Shown piece after piece: positions 7,150 to 14,584 of a DNA stretch of 40,889 nucleotides. The notes under the pieces were generated by a model. The model was given only the letters and a program-made list of their open reading frames with translations, ran no database searches and had not been told where the DNA came from. The DNA comes from a virus, in the IMG/VR virus record IMGVR_UViG_3300048588_000154, positions 1 to 40,889 of that record. One strand, 5' to 3'. Within the stretch, counting starts at the first letter, position 1. Each line of letters begins with the position of its first letter. The position numbers and the translations under genes were made by a program.

Positions 7150-7659
7150 TCAATGTCTCTTTGATCTCTTCGTCTCTACCATGATCTGCAAGGTCTTGTC
7201 TCTGAGCCCTTTCGGGATCACGAGCATGTCGGCCTCAGCGATCGGGGTAATCGTATAGCCAACCTTGCCGGGCATCTCATGGAGATGGAGCCGATCAGTC
7301 TGAATCAGAAGCTCCAAAGCCCCCGCCACCACAAAGACGTTCAGCTCAATTTCCTCGACGATGTCAGAGAGCACAGGCAATGGATCATCCATGAAGATCT
7401 CGTAAACAAGCTCTGCTACGCTGTTCAGCTTTCTGAGATCTCTGAGCACATCATAAGACCTTTGGCGAGCTGCGGCGCGTTCTCGACCTCTTGCTTCTCT
7501 TTCCTTTCGCTCTCTGTCTTTCTGTTCCTTGCGCTTCTCCTGCTCGCGGGCTTTGACCAGACGAGGCGATGGCTTGATCTCAATTGATCCGCGCTTTTCA
7601 TTCTCTCGTCTGATCTCGTCAGGCGTCCACCGTCTAATCGGGCTGATCTCGGTATCCAT
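7150..7659 (-). CDS. Hypothetical protein with charged helix and possible winged-helix C-terminus, 169 aa
   Basis: The start at 7659 has GGAGGT 9 bases upstream; the open frame extends further but the added residues look non-coding. Residues about 36-70 form an almost pure Arg/Lys/Glu helix. The C-terminal ~90 residues (DVLRDLRKLNSVAELVYEIF, then a segment ending in a beta hairpin like GYTITPI) could form a winged helix, hinting at DNA binding. It is the first gene of the leftward operon, where a regulator would be usual. The fold call is tentative. Confidence 0.6.
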   Translation of the reverse strand: MDTEISPIRRWTPDEIRRENEKRGSIEIKPSPRLVKAREQEKRKEQKDRERKEREARGRERAAARQRSYDVLRDLRKLNSVAELVYEIFMDDPLPVLSDIVEEIELNVFVVAGALELLIQTDRLHLHEMPGKVGYTITPIAEADMLVIPKGLRDKTLQIMVETKRSKRH

Positions 7660-7859
7660 AATCAAAAACCTCCATGATGATTTTAAGCAATACCCCGGCC
7701 CCTCTCTGCTTGCGGCCCCCTCTCGGACTCGGGCATAAGCAGAAACGATTGGGCTATGTATCTGATCTTGGATCTCTGTTTTTCCTTCTCCTATGGGGCG
7801 GCTAACTCCCATGTGTAAAGATCCGCAAGGACCAGAGAGAATCAGGGAACAGAGGGGAG

Positions 7860-8162
7860 ATGTCTTTCGACATCCTGGATAATGGAGCTCTCGGGTTAAG
7901 AGCCAACAAGATCCTTGATCAGAGTCCGGTCAGTCTCAGCCCACCCCAGTTTCCATCCAGTCATCAGACCCCGACGCATCGAGCATCCCCAGACAGAGAC
8001 AGAGAGACATGGCTTTTGATCAGACCTTTTGTTCAGAGGATGGAGCGAGCGATGTGTCAGCCATGGGGCTTTATTCCTGATTCAAGGCTACGGCACATCT
8101 CAAGGCGGCAGAGGGATCTGTGTCCATGCAAGCCTCCTTCCCCTGATCCCGAAGGCTTTTAA
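7860..8162 (+). CDS. Possible hypothetical protein, 100 aa (weak)
   Basis: An open frame starts just after AGAGGGGAG, though that site is only two bases from the ATG. The product is Pro/Ser/Arg rich with no recognised domain. A bulged terminator-like hairpin overlaps its stop codon, which weakly supports a transcript. It may be non-coding. Confidence 0.2.
   Translation: MSFDILDNGALGLRANKILDQSPVSLSPPQFPSSHQTPTHRASPDRDRETWLLIRPFVQRMERAMCQPWGFIPDSRLRHISRRQRDLCPCKPPSPDPEGF
8130..8161 (+). terminator. Possible terminator
   Basis: AAGCC (8130-8134) can pair with GGCTT (8154-8158), extended inside by CTTC/GAAG with a two-base bulge, and is followed by TTTT. Confidence 0.35.
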
Positions 8163-8681
8163 CCCTCGGTGAGAGATCCAGTCCTGTTTCAATCCCATGG
8201 CCGGATCTCCCCCCATGAGATGATTGCTACCCGTATCGCCGCAGCAGACTCCGCATCGGTCCATGTTGAGTTGGGGGGTGTATGATTTTCAGGTCGGGGG
8301 AAAATCCGCAAAGCTGATTCCGGCCTGATCTTGAGGACTTGGGAGAGCCCTGAGAGATCATCGGAGATCTTTACTTGACTGCGAGAAGCGGTCATAATAA
8401 GAACCCGGTAGCCGAGATCTGGCTTGAGGATTTTCGTGATCGGCCTGCAAAACTAACCACGATAATCAAATCTCAACATGAACAAGATCTCTATGATTGG
8501 GCGGGGAAAAAAAATCCACGTAAAAAATGGGTTCCATCCCCGCCCTCAATCCCCCCAAGGCTTTCCCCGATTCAATCCCCAATGACATGAGCCATCTGTC
8601 CTACAGCGTTTTGTCTATTCGTCTGTCCAACATGATCAGGTTTTTAGTTCGAGGATCATCGAACATGATCGAATAAACAAA

Positions 8682-8705
8682 GCCCCTGTCAATCCTGACA
8701 GAGGC
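8682..8705 (-). terminator. Terminator-like hairpin
   Basis: CTGTCA (8686-8691) and TGACAG (8696-8701) form a stem extended by GCC/GGC across one mismatch. On the minus strand it is followed by CTTTGTTTATT; on the plus strand the downstream run is weaker. No gene clearly feeds it. Confidence 0.5.
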
Positions 8706-8854
8706 CGAAATCAATTTTCCTTGAAACGGAAACTGGCAGGAACATCTCACAGGGGGTCATGACCTGCAAGCCCTTCCCCGATCTGTGTTTCATCTTGATG
8801 ATCTGATCATCATGGGATATGAAGACACATCAATTTTTTTCTGGAGATGAAACG

Positions 8855-9097
8855 ATGAAACACAAGAGTCTGGTAAATACCCTCAAGCGTCATGGATTGA
8901 AGGTCGAGCCTTGGGAAAATTCCTATCGCGTCGAGACTTCAAAGAGCATCGGAAGCTGGTGGGTCCAGGATGATGATGCGGTCTGCGTCTCGACCCTGAG
9001 CCGATCGGTCATCGACCAACATGATCCTCTCAATGACTGCAACATGAAAAGCTATCACCGAACGATCCGGGGTTTCATTCAAAGCCTTGGGATCTGA
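8855..9097 (+). CDS. Hypothetical protein, 80 aa
   Basis: ATG 8855 has GGAG 8 bases upstream and is preferred over an upstream ATG at 8819. The protein opens MKHKSLVNTLKRHGLKVEPW and has the layout of a small alpha-beta-beta domain with a central SWWVQDDDAVCV strand. No family is recognised. It starts the rightward accessory operon. Confidence 0.7.
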   Translation: MKHKSLVNTLKRHGLKVEPWENSYRVETSKSIGSWWVQDDDAVCVSTLSRSVIDQHDPLNDCNMKSYHRTIRGFIQSLGI

Positions 9098-9099
9098 TC

Positions 9100-9522
9100 A
9101 TGGCAACACTGAAGCCGATCAGGTGTTCAGTCTGCGGGGCCTTCATGGGAAAGGTCCCCGCTGCCGATAACGAACATCCTCGCCTCTGCAAGATCTGCCT
9201 ATCCATGGAAGCCCCTCGCAAACGAAAGAAGGGTGGAGACATGCGCCCCATGTTTGAATGCCCCCGATGCAAAGCTGTGACCCACAACCATAACGACATC
9301 GAGCAGAGCTATTGCCCGAAGTGCAAGATCTTCTACCGGGCCAACATCGTCGGGCTCAGAAAGATCATGGCCGACATGCAAAGCCTCAAGCGATCTCTAC
9401 TGGATCATGGCGATGGCCTGATCACAGCATCTGAATTCAATTCAATCGTCGCCGCCATACACGACATGCAAGTCCTTCTTGAAGGAGTCATGAAGCATGA
9501 ACTCGAACACGGAAAATCGTGA
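9100..9522 (+). CDS. Double zinc-ribbon protein, 140 aa
   Basis: Four CxxC pairs (C9/C12, C30/C33, C54/C57, C72/C75) form two Cys4 zinc ribbons separated by a basic KRKKGG linker, followed by a helical C-terminus. It probably binds DNA, RNA or a polymerase (inference). It starts two bases after the preceding stop and overlaps the next gene by 26 bases. Confidence 0.75.
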   Translation: MATLKPIRCSVCGAFMGKVPAADNEHPRLCKICLSMEAPRKRKKGGDMRPMFECPRCKAVTHNHNDIEQSYCPKCKIFYRANIVGLRKIMADMQSLKRSLLDHGDGLITASEFNSIVAAIHDMQVLLEGVMKHELEHGKS

Positions 9523-9997
9523 GGTCCTGGTCCATGATGAGTTTGGAAACATCCTCAACCGATGGGCTCCTCATCTAGTGAAACTCAGCGAGGTCCCGGT
9601 ACAGGATGTCAGACCAACCGGCAAATGCTTTGATGATGCCCTCGACTGGCTTTGGTATCAGGCCAAGGGCCTTGGCCGTGACGCGACTCATGATGAACTC
9701 AAGACCCTCGACTATAAGCTTGTGCATGGCATCTCCCTTGCTCCAAAGGATCGCAAGCCTTTCGCCCACGCATGGATACAGAAAGGCAAGCGAACCGTTA
9801 TCAACTCTTCTCTGGTCTTTGGTCAGAAGTATTTTATCACATGGGATAGACACGAGTTCGAGAAGACCTGGAGGATTCAGGAGAAGCATTACTATTCACT
9901 CGCAGATGCTTTGGAGATGAATCAGATCCAGTGCAACTATGGGCCATGGCTTCCGCATCTGCTCAGGCTCTGCAAACCGAAATACACTAAGGAGTAA
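9497..9997 (+). CDS. Papain-like fold cysteine protein, 166 aa
   Basis: The sequence matches a layout I know from small phage proteins of the papain/transglutaminase-like fold. There is a Cys at the start of a helix (GKCFDDALDWLWY, C44), then LVHG (75-78), then HAWI (H91 to I94), followed by a VINSS turn with N103, and a late YYSLADALE...YGPW segment. C44, H91 and N103 would be the catalytic triad. Substrate unknown: peptide hydrolysis, amidase or transpeptidase chemistry are all possible. GAAGGAG precedes the ATG at a good distance. Confidence 0.65.
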   Translation: MNSNTENREVLVHDEFGNILNRWAPHLVKLSEVPVQDVRPTGKCFDDALDWLWYQAKGLGRDATHDELKTLDYKLVHGISLAPKDRKPFAHAWIQKGKRTVINSSLVFGQKYFITWDRHEFEKTWRIQEKHYYSLADALEMNQIQCNYGPWLPHLLRLCKPKYTKE

Positions 9998-10001
9998 CAA
10001 C

Positions 10002-10178
10002 ATGCTTCCCAAGTATTACGTGAACCTGACCCTCTCTGTTTCCGTTCTCGCCAATCAACTATCGAGACTCATCAATCATGAAACGAATGATCGTGAAAGG
10101 GATCTCCTGCTTGATCTTGAGCAGGCTGTCCTGACAGCTCTCGACAACTATCAGAAAGCAAGAAAGGCAAGCGCATGA
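10002..10178 (+). CDS. Small hypothetical protein, 58 aa
   Basis: AAGGAG precedes ATG 10002. The protein is mainly helical (SVSVLANQLSRLI, then an Asp/Glu/Leu-rich helix). It ends in an ATGA overlap with the next gene. Not recognised. Confidence 0.65.
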   Translation: MLPKYYVNLTLSVSVLANQLSRLINHETNDRERDLLLDLEQAVLTALDNYQKARKASA

Positions 10179-10324
10179 GTGAGGAAGGACAAGGCAAGGA
10201 CTATGCTGTCGAATGCGATGGCTGTATGCACAACTTCAAATTAAAGAACCTGCGTGAGTGGGGCGATGGCCGGATTTTTTGCAAGACCTGCTATGCAGAT
10301 CTTCAGGAGAGCGACGAAGTATGA
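10175..10324 (+). CDS. Zinc-ribbon mini-protein, 49 aa
   Basis: This gene is bounded by ATGA overlaps on both sides (10175-10178 and 10321-10324). C14/C17 and C36/C39 form a Cys4 zinc site around a short basic loop. Function unknown; the coupled context shows it is a genuine gene. Confidence 0.7.
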   Translation: MSEEGQGKDYAVECDGCMHNFKLKNLREWGDGRIFCKTCYADLQESDEV

Positions 10325-10674
10325 GATGGCACTGGCTCTGGTATCTTGTGGCTCTGATCACAACTGCTGGCATGTGGCTTGACTGGACATGGGTCCAGAC
10401 ATGGGGCCTTGATGGATGGTTCCCCCTGTTCGCTGTCGTCACCGGGCAGCTTGTTCGCTCGCGCTCGGGCCTGCCCCCCGACATCTTTGATCGAGCCTTT
10501 CGATCAATGAAAACTGAAAGGCTGGCCATCGGCTCGATCCTCCTGCTGATCTTTGGCATCTCGATCTGGGCCGCATGGCTCAACTATTACGAGATGCCCC
10601 GCCAGAGAGCTGAATCAATCGAAGAGTTCAAGAAGGAATGGAAGGAATCAGGCCGTGCAACAAACTCAAACTAA
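10321..10674 (+). CDS. Membrane protein, 117 aa
   Basis: Hydrophobic segments at about residues 5-23 (LWYLVALITTAGMWLDW), a weaker one near 35-46, and 69-86 (LAIGSILLLIFGISIWAAW) give two or three membrane passes, with a charged cytoplasmic tail. It starts within the preceding stop (ATGA). Size and topology are compatible with a holin, but Trp content and the soluble tail make other roles equally possible. Confidence 0.65.
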   Translation: MRWHWLWYLVALITTAGMWLDWTWVQTWGLDGWFPLFAVVTGQLVRSRSGLPPDIFDRAFRSMKTERLAIGSILLLIFGISIWAAWLNYYEMPRQRAESIEEFKKEWKESGRATNSN

Positions 10675-11161
10675 AGAGATCCGCTGGTATGCCATGGAAC
10701 TCAATCTTAAGCAGCTCTCGATCACAGGCATCCCCTTCGTTGTCGATCCCTACACAGATCATGAGGAACCTGAGGTTCTTGAGAATGGCGATGTGCCCAT
10801 GGTCCAGTTTCATTTCATCAAGGATGATTTTCAGATCATCAGGGATCTCGTTACAAAGATGACCCCGATCTCAGGCGATCCCCTCAACATGATCCAGTGG
10901 GAGATCGAAGCCCTTGGCAAGCGCCTGCTCTCGACGATGCTCAAGGAATATATCGAGCAGGGGGAAACCTATCGGCTGACCCCTGAGTTCAAGCGCAAGG
11001 CTCAGGAATTGATCGCTAGAGAGATCGAGAAAGATCCATCAAAGATGACCCTTCGCTCGCGCGATGTCCGATGTCCATACTGTGAGAGAATGACCACCTT
11101 CATCGAGGGATGCACCAAAGGCATCTGCCAGTTCTGTGGCCAATCCATGGAGGTCAAATGA
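10655..11161 (+). CDS. Hypothetical protein with C-terminal zinc ribbon, 168 aa
   Basis: The GTG at 10655 has AAGGA 8 bases upstream and overlaps the preceding gene by 20 bases; ATG 10694 is the alternative but lacks a ribosome site. The N-terminal two thirds is an unrecognised alpha/beta domain. The C-terminus carries C140/C143 and C158/C161 (CPYC...CQFC), a zinc ribbon. The end overlaps the next start by ATGA. Confidence 0.65.
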   Translation: MQQTQTKEIRWYAMELNLKQLSITGIPFVVDPYTDHEEPEVLENGDVPMVQFHFIKDDFQIIRDLVTKMTPISGDPLNMIQWEIEALGKRLLSTMLKEYIEQGETYRLTPEFKRKAQELIAREIEKDPSKMTLRSRDVRCPYCERMTTFIEGCTKGICQFCGQSMEVK

Positions 11162-11961
11162 AAAGCATCGCCCTCGCTTTCCTTATCATGACCCCGCCGC
11201 CCTCGATCGGTGTGGTCGACGACATGATGGCATTCAGGCCGAAGCCCCCGACCGCTGAATCGCTCAAGCGTGTGCCCTGGACCCTTGCCGGTGGACAGTT
11301 TCTGATCGAGTCCGCAAGGGAGATGTGCCAGGGCTCCGATGCTGTGACCTATTGCCAGACTGTCGGCGGCGGCCATGATCGCGGCTTCTCTGTGCATGAT
11401 AAGAGAACCGGAAAGTTCATGTTCTATATGGACCGGGCCATCGCCGAAGAGGTCCAGCAGGACTATGCAGCAACAAGACGCGAGGCTCAGGAACATCATC
11501 CCTACAGCAACCAGATCGCAAAGCTGGAGGCTCAGAAAGGACAGTGGGAGTATGTCGCCATCGCCTGCAATACCGCGATGGGTCCCTACTGTGGAGCCAT
11601 GGCAGCCAAGATGAAGAAGTTCAAAGAGACAGTCATCGCCCTCTGCGCGGGCGGCCTTGGCGTCTGTCAGAAGTTCGTCACAGACAAGAAAGCCGAGATC
11701 GACAAGGAGATCAATCGCATCCTGAAAGAGTGTGCGATCTCAGATCAAGCCTGCTTCGATGCGATCACAGGAGGCCAGGAAACACAGGCCCGCCTGGAGT
11801 TTCAGGCCGAGGCGAATTCAGGAGCGCGGCCACCGCACACCCCGACAAGACCAGGGTATCGCCCGATGTTCCTGCCGGGAGGTGATGTCACCGGGGGATC
11901 ATGGGACTCATCATGTGAACACTGTAAAATCTACGACGGCGAGGATGCCGAAAACTATTAG
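11158..11961 (+). CDS. Possibly exported cysteine-paired protein, 267 aa
   Basis: The first ~20 residues (MKSIALAFLIMTPPPSIG) resemble a short signal peptide. The mature part has five spaced cysteine pairs: C57/C66, C137/C145, C163/C170, C192/C199 and C253/C256. Such pairs fit disulfides in the periplasm better than zinc. A GGAGG site lies 5 bases before the ATG, which overlaps the preceding stop. No family is recognised. The envelope location is inference from the leader and cysteine pattern. Confidence 0.65.
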   Translation: MKSIALAFLIMTPPPSIGVVDDMMAFRPKPPTAESLKRVPWTLAGGQFLIESAREMCQGSDAVTYCQTVGGGHDRGFSVHDKRTGKFMFYMDRAIAEEVQQDYAATRREAQEHHPYSNQIAKLEAQKGQWEYVAIACNTAMGPYCGAMAAKMKKFKETVIALCAGGLGVCQKFVTDKKAEIDKEINRILKECAISDQACFDAITGGQETQARLEFQAEANSGARPPHTPTRPGYRPMFLPGGDVTGGSWDSSCEHCKIYDGEDAENY

Positions 11962-11972
11962 GAGAGAAAGAG

Positions 11973-12137
11973 ATGTTTGAACTGACCGATTGCGCCTGCT
12001 GCCACAGGCCCGTCAAGCTCGAAGCCACAGCCAGGATCGGCGACATGAACTATTGCAGCAATTGCTTCAAGCTCGTGGGCGATGAACTTTACAAGCTTCA
12101 GATGGCCGCAAAGGAAAATCCATCTGCCCCTACTTGA
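11973..12137 (+). CDS. Zinc-ribbon mini-protein, 54 aa
   Basis: AGGAGAG precedes the ATG at 11973. C7/C10 and C28/C31 (with an extra C9) give a Cys4 site resembling the other mini-proteins here. It closes the rightward run that began at 8855; its stop codon overlaps the -35 box of the small-RNA promoter. Confidence 0.65.
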   Translation: MFELTDCACCHRPVKLEATARIGDMNYCSNCFKLVGDELYKLQMAAKENPSAPT

Positions 12138-12162
12138 ATTGATAAGATGCTGCTGATATAAG
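12134..12162 (+). promoter_or_regulatory. Sigma-70-like promoter
   Basis: TTGAAT (12134-12139) and TATAAG (12157-12162) are separated by exactly 17 bases. Four of six and five of six bases match the consensus. This is the best-formed promoter I found in the window. Confidence 0.6.
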
Positions 12163-12168
12163 CAGACC

Positions 12169-12247
12169 GATCTGTAGTCTCGTTGACTCGGATGGTATTG
12201 ACAACCGAAGGTAGAGAAGCCCGCGCGATGAGCAGCGGGTTTTTTTT
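12169..12247 (+). ncRNA. Candidate small RNA, about 79 nt
   Basis: A good promoter predicts a start near 12169, and a terminator ends at 12247, with no open frame or ribosome site in between. The interior can fold weakly: AGTC-TCGTT-GACT inside CCGA...TCGG, then GGT...ACC. The alternative is that this is only the leader or end of the operon; the perfectly spaced promoter argues for a separate transcript. No known RNA family is recognised. Confidence 0.45.
12220..12247 (+). terminator. Intrinsic terminator
   Basis: CCCGC (12220-12224) pairs with GCGGG (12235-12239), followed by eight T residues (12240-12247). Confidence 0.8.
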
Positions 12248-12257
12248 CGCCCGAAAG

Positions 12258-12273
12258 TGTTCCATGTGAAACA
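12258..12273. promoter_or_regulatory. parS-like 16-mer
   Basis: TGTTCCATGTGAAACA matches the bacterial chromosomal parS consensus (TGTTTCACGTGAAACA) at 14 of 16 positions. It lies in a non-coding gap just after the small-RNA terminator. A single site could be chance. It could also recruit host ParB. Confidence 0.3.
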
Positions 12274-12431
12274 TTTTCCATCTGATCAACCACAGGATGG
12301 AGGCGACATTGACGCTGTAACGCCGCCTCTCCTGTGATCATCCGTGCAAAATCGAGCACGGTTTCTCTATCATCCGAACCCTGAGCCTGTCCATCTCCCA
12401 TGCTAAAATCTCACCCAGGGGGATCAATCGA

Positions 12432-12578
12432 ATGGCGCTGAAATATCTGCCGCCCGGAAAGCTCCGACGCGCGCTCGTCATCACCTGTGCCCTTGCTCTG
12501 ACTGCACAAGGACTGGCTCAGGCGGCTGTCTCTCTCGTCCAGCTCATCAAGGAGGTCTTGCCGTTCGTGCATCCATAA
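12432..12578 (+). CDS. Small protein with hydrophobic segment, 48 aa
   Basis: After a basic start (LPPGKLRRA), the segment LVITCALALTAQGLAQAAVSLV could be a signal peptide with an AQA-like cleavage site or a membrane anchor. AGGGGG lies about 10 bases upstream of the ATG. Not recognised. Confidence 0.5.
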   Translation: MALKYLPPGKLRRALVITCALALTAQGLAQAAVSLVQLIKEVLPFVHP

Positions 12579-12674
12579 CGGTATAACAGGACCAAATAGA
12601 TCGAGATCATCATCCCAAGGAACCAAGCGCGGATCTTGCCGCGTGAACATAAACCCTTTATGGGAGTTTTCGAG

Positions 12675-12887
12675 ATGTCTGAAGCCCTTTACGTGAGCAT
12701 GTTTACCAAGGTCCAGTCGTCATCGTTCGATCGCAAGAGAAGACTCAAGGCGAGGATCATGGAAAGGCTCGGGCGCTTTGCCATCTACGGGACGATGATC
12801 TCTCTGTTCGCTGCCCAGGCGGCTGACCCGACCTTCTACGCCTCTGTGGCTGCTGGCTGCTGTCTTGCGCTGGAGTGCTTTCGATGA
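12675..12887 (+). CDS. Small membrane protein, 70 aa
   Basis: ATG 12675 has GGGAG 8 bases upstream. A basic stretch (RKRRLKARIMERLGR) precedes a hydrophobic C-terminal half (FAIYGTMISLFAAQA, then FYASVAAGCCLALECF), giving one or two membrane passes. The positive-inside layout resembles small holin-like proteins. It overlaps the next gene by ATGA. Confidence 0.6.
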   Translation: MSEALYVSMFTKVQSSSFDRKRRLKARIMERLGRFAIYGTMISLFAAQAADPTFYASVAAGCCLALECFR

Positions 12888-13222
12888 AATTTCTTCCCCT
12901 GGAGGAACAGGTCAGGCGACTGAACCAGATGTTCCCGCTTATATCCAGGACGCCAATCAAACGTAGACACTCACACGATCAGGCCGAGAAGCCTTTCGTC
13001 GAGGTCGGCGCTCAGATCGTCTGCCCCAATCAGTATTGCCGCAGGCCGATCGCCACGTTCGTTGAAAACCTGTACGCCGGACAGATCATCAGGGCCAGAC
13101 ATCTCTACGGGCCGGGGATTCACCCAGGCGGCGAAATGAAATGCGTCTCCTGTAACATGCCCTGGTTTTTGAAAGAGACAGGACAGATCCATCTCAAGTC
13201 GGGATGGCTTCCAAAATATTAG
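12884..13222 (+). CDS. Zinc-binding protein, 112 aa
   Basis: C47/C52 (CPNQYC) and C87/C90 (CVSC) make a probable zinc site across an intervening helix. The N-terminal 40 residues are basic and may be disordered. The start overlaps the preceding stop (ATGA), with GGAG 8 bases upstream. Function unknown. Confidence 0.65.
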   Translation: MKFLPLEEQVRRLNQMFPLISRTPIKRRHSHDQAEKPFVEVGAQIVCPNQYCRRPIATFVENLYAGQIIRARHLYGPGIHPGGEMKCVSCNMPWFLKETGQIHLKSGWLPKY

Positions 13223-13327
13223 TCGTTCCGGTTGGTTCCGAAGATGGGCCGACTCGAGTCCGATGATTCCGGTAGAGCTGAAACTCAGTTCCGGGCTATC
13301 TCCTATGCTCGAAAGGAGATACCGCAC

Positions 13328-14155
13328 ATGAGTAAAATTGAGCAAGCATCGCTGACGCTGACAGCAGAAGAACAACAAATTCTTGACGCACTTGAAGATC
13401 AAGGCGGCCTTGAATGGGATCGCTTCCGGGCGAGACGAAACAAGAACAAGCGCGAGAAGGGCCTTGATGAAGTGGCGGCCACGCGCATCGCATTGGAGCC
13501 CCTTATGCCCCCTTCATCATCCAACGTCATCGACATGGCCTCACGCCGATCCCAGGAGCCCGAGCGGGGATCCTTCGAGTTCTGGCGACCGTTCATTTTC
13601 CCCGCGCTTTGTGCCATAATGCTCTGCATAATAACCATCTACCAGATCAGCGCACAGCGATCCTTATACGGGGATGGCAGGGACGGGCTGATCCTGGCAA
13701 CGCTGCTGGAGTTGACACTTGTTGGGGTGACTCTGGCGCGATCGCAATCGACTCTGCTGAACTTCTCGCGGGTCCTTATCATCGGCGTCATACTCGGCCA
13801 CATCTTCAACACGATGGATGTCTCGGCCAGGACATCAGCCGAACGATCCAGCCCTGAGCTGGCCCGCCTCCAGGAAAGATACCAGCAGACATCAGCCCTG
13901 CTTTCCACCATCCCCGAAAGCAGGGTTTCCGATCGAATGAAGGTCAACACCCTGGCCGATGACTACAACAAGGCCATCGTCGCCGAACGCCAAAAGCTTG
14001 ACGCCGCCTGGACAGATCGCCTCACAGGATCGACCGCGGCGGATGTCAAAACGAGGATGCTTTGGATTAACATCATGGCGCAGTTGTTCTTTGCACATCT
14101 CCTGGCTTTGCAAATCCCCAGGCTCGATTTTTCAAGGCTGACAAGACTCAGATGA
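13328..14155 (+). CDS. Four-helix membrane protein with coiled coil, 275 aa
   Basis: AAAGGAG about 9 bases upstream fixes ATG 13328. A cytoplasmic N-terminus of ~85 residues is followed by three hydrophobic segments (FIFPALCAIMLCIITIYQI; ILATLLELTLVGVTLA; VLIIGVILGHIF), a soluble helical segment of ~85 residues and a fourth (INIMAQLFFAHLLALQI). The topology recalls sensors or exclusion proteins, but no family is recognised. It is in the accessory region just upstream of the PLA2-like gene. Confidence 0.7.
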   Translation: MSKIEQASLTLTAEEQQILDALEDQGGLEWDRFRARRNKNKREKGLDEVAATRIALEPLMPPSSSNVIDMASRRSQEPERGSFEFWRPFIFPALCAIMLCIITIYQISAQRSLYGDGRDGLILATLLELTLVGVTLARSQSTLLNFSRVLIIGVILGHIFNTMDVSARTSAERSSPELARLQERYQQTSALLSTIPESRVSDRMKVNTLADDYNKAIVAERQKLDAAWTDRLTGSTAADVKTRMLWINIMAQLFFAHLLALQIPRLDFSRLTRLR

Positions 14156-14179
14156 TGAACCTATAACGATGGGGCGAAC

Positions 14180-14584
14180 ATGCCGGATCTTTGGGCTCCT
14201 GAAGGGTACGCGGAGGCAAGAGGTTGTGAGTGTGGACGCCCAGGCTGGCATCGGGATCTTGTTCCCGACAGCCTTCTCGGACTCGACATCAAGCCCGCCT
14301 GCTGCATCCATGACTTCATGTATACCTATCCAAATGACGCCGGCCTTGACTACAAGGCAATCGCCGATCATGTGTTCCTCAACAACATGCTGCGCCTGAT
14401 CGAGGCGGGAACAAAACAAGGCTGGCTCAAGAAGTTGAGGTCAGCCCTGGCCTGGTTGTATTATCAAGGGGTCGTTGCTTTTGGCGGGCCATCATTCTGG
14501 GCAGGCAAAAATGATCCAGCAAACCTCATACATCCCGACCTCGTGCGAGCCAGGATATCCGATCGACTCGCCGATTCAGCATGA
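14180..14584 (+). CDS. Phospholipase A2-like protein, 134 aa
   Basis: Two PLA2 hallmarks occur in the right order. A cysteine-rich loop, GCECGRPG (residues 15-22), resembles the calcium loop (GCxCGxGG). CCIHDFMY (41-48) resembles the catalytic CCxxHDxCY, giving H44/D45. D63 (AD) could be the second catalytic acid. The C-terminal half (YYQGVVAFGGPSFWAGK) is a pattern I associate with small phage proteins of this type. It could hydrolyse host phospholipids during lysis or be exported to the envelope. The end overlaps the convergent SDR gene by 59 bases. Confidence 0.6.
   Translation: MPDLWAPEGYAEARGCECGRPGWHRDLVPDSLLGLDIKPACCIHDFMYTYPNDAGLDYKAIADHVFLNNMLRLIEAGTKQGWLKKLRSALAWLYYQGVVAFGGPSFWAGKNDPANLIHPDLVRARISDRLADSA

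Larger units (their letters stand above)
7660..8854. other. 1.2-kb stretch without a convincing gene
   Basis: This lies between the start of the leftward operon and the next rightward genes, so promoters for both should be here. I see an inverted repeat GTTCGA-GGATCA-TCGAAC near 8647-8664, a bidirectional terminator-like hairpin (8682-8705), a 15-base near-palindrome GATGATC-T-GATCATC near 8797-8811, and two weak open frames. No clear -10/-35 pair, tRNA or origin iterons were found. Confidence 0.5.

Noticed and set aside
8375-8590. 71-codon frame with TTG start and GGAG upstream
   Set aside because: The product is low complexity with a Pro-rich end and no neighbours in phase. Support is too weak to list as a gene.
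12138-12250. tRNA-like sequence
   Set aside because: No T-loop motif, no acceptor stem and no anticodon arm could be drawn. A small RNA fits better.
11958-12401. 147-codon minus-strand frame
   Set aside because: It covers the zinc-ribbon gene, the small-RNA locus and the terminator in antisense, and has no ribosome site.
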